Of a stretch of DNA of 51,889 nt, positions 48,373 to 51,889 are shown one piece after another. Below the pieces are notes generated by a model. That model had not been told where the DNA came from, did not search any database, and was given only the letters and a program-made list of their open reading frames with translations. The stretch is from Micrococcus lacusdianchii. GTDB lineage: Bacteria > Actinomycetota > Actinomycetes > Actinomycetales > Micrococcaceae. A program made the translations under genes and the position numbers. The stretch spans positions 1-51,889 of the forward strand of contig NZ_JAKNUW010000015.1 of assembly GCF_023155805.1 (NCBI RefSeq), written 5' to 3'. The number at the start of each line of letters is the position of its first letter. Positions within the stretch are counted from its first letter, which is position 1.

Positions 48373-49581
48373 ATGATCACCGCTGTGGAGCTCGGCCTCA
48401 TCTACGCCGTGATGGCGCTCGGCGTCTACCTCACCTTCCGCATCCTCGACTTCCCCGACCTCACGGTGGACGGCTCGTTCACCACCGGCGCCGCCACGGC
48501 CGCCGTGCTCATCACGAACGGCGTCCCCGTGGCCGCGGCGATGCTGGCCGCGTTCGTGGTGGGCTGCCTCGCGGGCCTCGTCACGGGCCTGCTGCACACC
48601 AAGGGCCGGATCGACGGCCTCCTCGCGGGCATCCTGACGATGATCGCGCTGTACTCCGTCAACCTGCGCATCATGGGCAGGGCGAACGTGCCGCTGCTGG
48701 GCGAGGACACGCTGTTCCGCTCCCTTGCAGACCTGGGCCTGGCCAGGAACCTGGGCTCTGTGCTCGTGCTGCTCGCCGGCGTCGTGCTCATCAAGCTGGT
48801 GCTGGACTGGTTCCTGCACACGGACCTGGGGCTGGCGCTGCAGGCCACCGGCGACAACGAGGAGATGATCCGCTCGTACGGCGTCTCCACGGACCGCATG
48901 AAGATCCTCGGCCTCATGCTCTCGAACGGCCTCGTGGGCCTGTGCGGCTCCCTCATGGCGATGTACCAGGGCTTCGCGGACATCAGCATGGGCATCGGCC
49001 TGATCCTCGTGGGCCTGGCCTCGGTGATCGTGGGACAGGCGATCTTCGGCCGCCGCACGGTGTTCCTCGCCACCCTCGCCGTGATCGTGGGCGCCGTGGT
49101 CTACCGCCTCATCATCCAGCTCGCTCTGAACGCCGGCCTGAACCCGAATGACATGAAGCTCATCTCGGCCGCCCTCGTGGTGCTGGCCCTGCTGCTGCCC
49201 CGCTTCGGCCTCGCCCGCCGGCTCTCGCTGCGCACCCCGAAGACCGCGGACACGCCCACCGCCGCTCCCGCCGTGGGGAGCGCCGATGTCGAGATGCAGC
49301 GAAGAGTTCACACGACGCGCGGTGAACTCTTCGCATATCAGGCGGGATCCGGTCGGCGTGAAATCTGGGTGTCCCGGTGGGCGCTCCCGCGCGCCCCAGG
49401 GCCCGCCAGAAACGTACGGGCGGCTGCCGCTCTGGCGGGTCGGTTGTGGCGAGTCATGTGGCGGGCGGACAGGGTCGGATGTGGCGCGCACGGCGCATGG
49501 CGGGGTCCCTCGCCACAAACGACCGATTGCGCGGCCCCCGAGGATGAGGCTGGGTGGCTTCCTTCCCTATGCGTGAGATGA
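48373..49581 (+). pseudogene. ABC importer permease with C-terminus replaced by unrelated sequence
   Basis: The first ~300 residues are a good permease of the family partnered with TrpX-like binding proteins: MITAVELGLIYAVMALGVYLTFRILDF, about eight membrane helices, and the GDNEEMIRSYGVSTDRMKILGL cytoplasmic loop. Membrane segments end at LLLPRFGLARRL. After about residue 303 (around 49281) the frame runs for another ~100 residues through DNA of different composition with inverted repeats and no family similarity, ending by chance at 49581. The expected ATPase gene is absent. The junction, or at least loss of the native end and partner, marks a rearrangement. Confidence 0.72.
49299..49334. 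repeat. 13-bp inverted repeat at the permease/foreign-DNA junction
   Basis: GCGAAGAGTTCAC (49299-49311) and GTGAACTCTTCGC (49322-49334) are perfect inverses separated by 10 nt. They sit where base composition changes. This may be a terminator brought with the right-hand DNA or the remnant of an element end. Confidence 0.6.
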
Positions 49582-49688
49582 GGCCAGAGCAGTAGGTGGG
49601 TCTGCATCTCCGGGGCACCTGAGATGCTGTGCAAAGAAGATGTTGGTGGCCGAGGCCCAGTGGCATCCAAGCGAGAGGTAGGCAGCAG
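49335..49688. repeat. Non-coding island DNA with nested inverted and direct repeats
   Basis: 354 nt without a convincing gene (the permease frame overlaps it by chance). CCCGCCAGA (49402) pairs with TCTGGCGGG (49431). TGTGGCG occurs three times (49445, 49457, 49480). CTCGCCACAA (49509) inverts TTGTGGCGAG (49444). The repeat AAACGACCGATTG is at 49517-49529. Confidence 0.5.
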
Positions 49689-50405
49689 ATGAAGGCTCAG
49701 TACACCCATGGGCGACCTGTGGATGAAAGCGGCGTGCGTGAGATGTTCACGCGGGTGGCGAAACGCTACGACGTCGGAAACGCGTTGATGACCCTTGGGA
49801 TGAGCGGACGGTGGCGCCGAGAGATCCAACGGCGAGCCCGCGTGATGCCCGGCAACGTGGTGTTGGACCTGGCCACGGGGACCGGGCAACTGGCCGTCGA
49901 TGCGTTGCGCGCCCAGCCCTCAGCCCAAGTTATCGGAGCGGACCTGACGCCAGCCATGCTGGACATCGCGAAACAGCGTCATCCGGGCAGCTCAATCGCG
50001 TGGGTCTGTCTGGATGCCCATGCCCTTCCGTTTGACGACAGCACAGTGGACGTCATCACCCACGGCTATCTCCTGCGCTACCTGGACTTGCATGCTGGGC
50101 TGGCCGAGCAGTTCCGAGTCCTTACCCCAGGTGGTCGCCTGGTCGCTCTGGATACCTCACCGGGCGCGGCCGGGATCATAGGCCGCATCGCGTCATCAGC
50201 CACAACCTTCTGGCCGCGATTGGTCGGACGGTTCATTGGGCAGACGGCCGAGGACTACCAGTTCTTGCAGGACTCCTCGCTGGCGTTTCACTCTCCAGCG
50301 GTGATTGCCCGGGCCCTGGAAGAAGTCGGCTTCGAGGGATGCGGTTCCAAGTCCTACCTCGGGGGGATGCTCGCCGTTTGTTGGGGACAGAAGCCCACGC
50401 TCTGA
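49689..50405 (+). CDS. UbiE/MenG-type quinone C-methyltransferase
   Basis: 238-aa SAM-dependent methyltransferase. The N-terminal MFTRVAKRYDVGNALMTLGMSGRWRRE closely follows the UbiE/MenG pattern. Motif I is VVLDLATGTGQLA (near residue 58) and the post-motif GADLTPAMLDIA matches the SAM acidic loop. The C-terminal part includes DTSPG, FIGQTAEDYQFLQDSS and SPAVIARALEEVGF. Family members methylate demethylmenaquinone, but the YLLRYLDL core differs from canonical NALRNV-like segments, so the substrate may differ. Codon use is less GC3-rich than in the core genes, suggesting transfer. GAGAGG is about 11 nt before ATG. Confidence 0.8.
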   Translation: MKAQYTHGRPVDESGVREMFTRVAKRYDVGNALMTLGMSGRWRREIQRRARVMPGNVVLDLATGTGQLAVDALRAQPSAQVIGADLTPAMLDIAKQRHPGSSIAWVCLDAHALPFDDSTVDVITHGYLLRYLDLHAGLAEQFRVLTPGGRLVALDTSPGAAGIIGRIASSATTFWPRLVGRFIGQTAEDYQFLQDSSLAFHSPAVIARALEEVGFEGCGSKSYLGGMLAVCWGQKPTL

Positions 50406-50625
50406 CCCTCGGGTGCGCTGAGCAGGTACATCGCTCGGTGCCCCTCGTGGCGCAATTCATCTAACGGGGTACGGCTGGGAGGACGGCTGGCGTCTATCCC
50501 GACATCGCTAACCGGACGACGTTGTCCTGGTGAGAGTTGTGACTTCGATTGGGGCGCGGCCCAAACGACCGATTGTGCGCTTCGTCGGTAGTGCGACGGA
50601 CGCCTGACGGCGTCAGATCACGTGC
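50406..50625. repeat. Island intergenic region with a second AAACGACCGATTG copy
   Basis: 220 nt with no gene seen. AAACGACCGATTG (50563-50575) is identical to the copy at 49517 and is again preceded by a GTTGTG (50535). GGGCGCGGCCC beside it can form a small hairpin. Confidence 0.45.
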
Positions 50626-51120
50626 TCAGAAGTCTGAGTCCGTTAGCTCAAGCCGTACCCACAACTCCGCAGCCTGATCGGGTTCAAGCCAGGAGACGTC
50701 GTACCCGATCGTGTCTCCGCCGAACTCCACTACGGTGATGGGAAAGAGGCCGAAAATCCGAAGTTGACGCTTGCGTGCTGGGTTGACGGGGCCCGTGAAG
50801 GTTCCCGCGTCCAGCTCTCGAACAGTCATCCACCCCGGGCCGTAGTCGTGCTCTGTTGGTTCCTTGCGACCGTCTGGCCAGACCATGATGAACGAGGGTC
50901 GCGGCTCACCGCGTCCGCGGAACCCCGCTCGCCCCGTGATCCTGCCTGCCAGATAGGCGCGGAGCTGGCCGTCGACGCGTAGTTCGGCGAGGCCGTGATC
51001 GTAGGACGTCAGCTCGGGGTCGAGGGGCGTGTAGTCGTCTATTGCCATGGCGTCAGTATGAGGGTCGGCTAGGCGCAGGATGACGGCGTCTCGGAGCGCT
51101 GTGTGGGTGTCGGTTGGCAT
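50626..51120 (-). CDS. Hypothetical protein of the island
   Basis: 164 aa, not recognised. Soluble, acidic, with no signal peptide. Visible blocks: DYTPLDPELTSYDHGLAELRVDGQL, PSFIMVWPDGRKEPTEHDYGPGWM, and a C-terminal beta-rich FPITVVEFGGDTIGYDVSWL. The start at MPTDTHTALRD is the most plausible; in-frame ATGs at 51234 and 51255 would add basic, low-complexity sequence that contains the island repeat and look non-coding. Codon use is less GC-rich than in the core genes. It lies downstream of the phosphotransferase fragment. Confidence 0.55.
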   Translation of the reverse strand: MPTDTHTALRDAVILRLADPHTDAMAIDDYTPLDPELTSYDHGLAELRVDGQLRAYLAGRITGRAGFRGRGEPRPSFIMVWPDGRKEPTEHDYGPGWMTVRELDAGTFTGPVNPARKRQLRIFGLFPITVVEFGGDTIGYDVSWLEPDQAAELWVRLELTDSDF

Positions 51121-51205
51121 TGCGGGCACGACTTCTACGCGCTCGGGAAACGGGGAAGGGGCCCGGCGTGGTGTCGAGCGTTGTGGCAGAGATTCATCTG
51201 GCCGA

Positions 51206-51218
51206 AAACGACCGAATG
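51206..51218. repeat. Third copy of the island direct repeat
   Basis: AAACGACCGAATG, one mismatch to the copies at 49517-49529 and 50563-50575, again preceded by GTTGTGGC (51180) at a similar distance. The copies are diverged versions of a ~45-bp unit. Confidence 0.6.
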
Positions 51219-51274
51219 TGCCGCGGGCGCGCATCTCTATTCCGCCCGCGCGCAAGGCGGTTCGGATGAGCCTG

Positions 51275-51764
51275 TCAGGCAGCAGGTAGTTGGAATCGCT
51301 CCATGGGCATGGTGGCCAGGTCGCGGAGATACCCGCCCTGTCGTGCGTCTGCGTAGGCCGCGTCCTCGTTGTCCTCGAGCGCCCAGGTGCCTTCTTCCCA
51401 GGCCATGTGGTCTAGCGCTGCGGGCCAGAGCTTCCGTTCGGTTGAGGTGAGTGAGATGTGTCGAGCATAGGAAGAGTAGAAGTCGTTCCACTCCTGTGCG
51501 GTCATCATCCGAGCCGGAGCTGACGGTGACTCGTTGTGGAGAAGCACTACTGCCATGGCCAGGTCGAAGAGTCGCGGTTCCCAGCCCCCGTTGTCTGGGT
51601 CAACTACCGTGGGGCCGCTGGCGCTGAAGATCACGTTCGCGGCCTTGTAGTCGCTCGTTACGCTCGCATAGGGCAAGGCGTGTTCGTCATCGGCGGCTCG
51701 CAATGCGGGCAATGAGTGGTCCCACCAGCGGTCCGCGAGGGAGTGGAGGGCCGCGAGGGACTTA
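51275..51764 (-). pseudogene. Aminoglycoside-phosphotransferase-family kinase, 5' end lost to an IS element
   Basis: C-terminal ~160 residues of a protein-kinase-fold phosphotransferase. The catalytic-loop-like VTSDYKAANVIF (Asp, Lys, Asn) and the metal-binding VDPDNGGWEPRLFDLAMA are present, and LLHNE and a helical C-terminus follow. The N-lobe with the nucleotide-binding loop is missing: upstream sequence is the left end of an IS5-type element. The open frame continues into the IS by chance. Whether it was a resistance enzyme or a metabolic kinase cannot be told. It is probably non-functional. Confidence 0.75.
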
Positions 51765-51889
51765 GGGCGTGTCTGAGAATAGATGCACGAGTCAGCTGAG
51801 ACCCTGGGGACATGTCCCGGTTCCAGATGCTCTCTGACACCCAATGGGAGTTGATCGCCCCGATGCTCCCGACCCGGACCGGCCGCGCC
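51765..51889 (+). mobile_element. IS5-family insertion sequence, left end (truncated by window)
   Basis: Begins at about GGGCGTGTCTGAGAAT, a terminal-repeat-like end. The transposase starts at ATG 51812 and reads MSRFQMLSDTQWELIAPMLP for its first 20 residues, the typical IS427-group N-terminus (DUF4096-like). Only 26 codons are visible. Insertion interrupts the phosphotransferase gene. The other end and target duplication lie outside the window. Confidence 0.85.
51812..51889 (+). CDS. IS5-family transposase, N-terminal 26 codons
   Basis: Partial frame with the LSDTQWELIAPMLP helix typical of the N-terminal domain of IS5/IS427 transposases. No stop codon before the window end. Confidence 0.85.
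   Translation, partial: MSRFQMLSDTQWELIAPMLPTRTGRA

Noticed and set aside
49306-49327. PHO box at GTTCAC...GTGAAC
   Set aside because: The two hexamers are inverted, part of a 13-bp hairpin, and not 11-bp direct repeats; no phosphate gene is next to it.
49281-49581. Natural C-terminal domain fused to the permease
   Set aside because: The extra ~100 residues have no hydrophobic or domain pattern, run through inverted repeats, and differ in base composition from the permease part.
51121-51255. N-terminal extension of the island hypothetical protein
   Set aside because: The extended frame translates the intergenic repeat and a basic low-complexity stretch; the start at 51120 is more plausible.

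Overview
This window is chromosomal DNA from a very high-GC actinobacterium. Gene content and order point to Micrococcaceae, most likely Micrococcus or a close relative; that assignment is inference, since there is no rRNA here. Two blocks match mycobacterial gene order as I know it: gpmA with senX3-regX3, and carD-ispD-ispF-cysS-rlmB, here with ispD and ispF fused. Start codons are often GTG, and many genes have a TANNNT -10 box only 6-7 nt before the start codon, which indicates leaderless mRNAs.

Layout. 1-8.1 kb: the 5' end of a large Lhr-type helicase gene (open at the window edge), rlmH, a Tat-exported hydrolase, tRNA-Ser(CGA), and divergent tadA/upp. 8.1-11 kb: a winged-helix regulator with a dense operator-like leader, a SixA-like phosphatase, a cell-wall amidase and tRNA-Arg(ACG). 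11-16.3 kb: GTP-dependent PEP carboxykinase, then a nitric-oxide module (flavohemoglobin, an MFS gene, an NsrR-like Rrf2 regulator). 16.4-18.6 kb: a RecQ helicase fused to a ComFC-like phosphoribosyltransferase domain, the most intriguing protein here. 18.6-25 kb: phosphomannomutase, MFS transporter, deacetylase-like lipoprotein, a membrane-anchored unknown, tRNA-Ser(GCT) and a PRC-barrel/DUF2382 stress protein. 25-33 kb: a large FAD/NAD(P)-binding protein and two secreted phosphate-scavenging enzymes (NucH nuclease, UshA-like nucleotidase). 33-38 kb: quinone oxidoreductase, a small unknown, tRNA-Thr(CGT), holB-tmk, DUF2516 and a methyltransferase. 38-47 kb: gpmA, phoU, senX3-regX3, a lipoprotein, carD, ispDF, cysS, rlmB.

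The right end (47.1-51.9 kb) is a decaying, partly foreign region. An ABC importer has lost its start codon context, carries an amber stop in the binding-protein gene, has a permease whose C-terminus runs into unrelated DNA, and has no ATPase gene. It is followed by lower-GC DNA with a UbiE/MenG-type methyltransferase, a small unknown gene, a phosphotransferase fragment cut by an IS5-type element, and three copies of a short direct repeat. The window stops inside the IS transposase.

How the genes work together. Phosphate: PhoU, SenX3-RegX3, UshA-like and NucH look like one regulon, because 11-bp-period GTTCAC repeats lie upstream of ushA and between phoU and senX3. Nitric oxide: NsrR probably represses flavohemoglobin through a dyad overlapping its -10. 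Translation: TadA modifies the encoded tRNA-Arg(ACG), and RlmH and RlmB modify 23S rRNA. Most transcription units end in long, nearly perfect GC hairpins without U-tracts.
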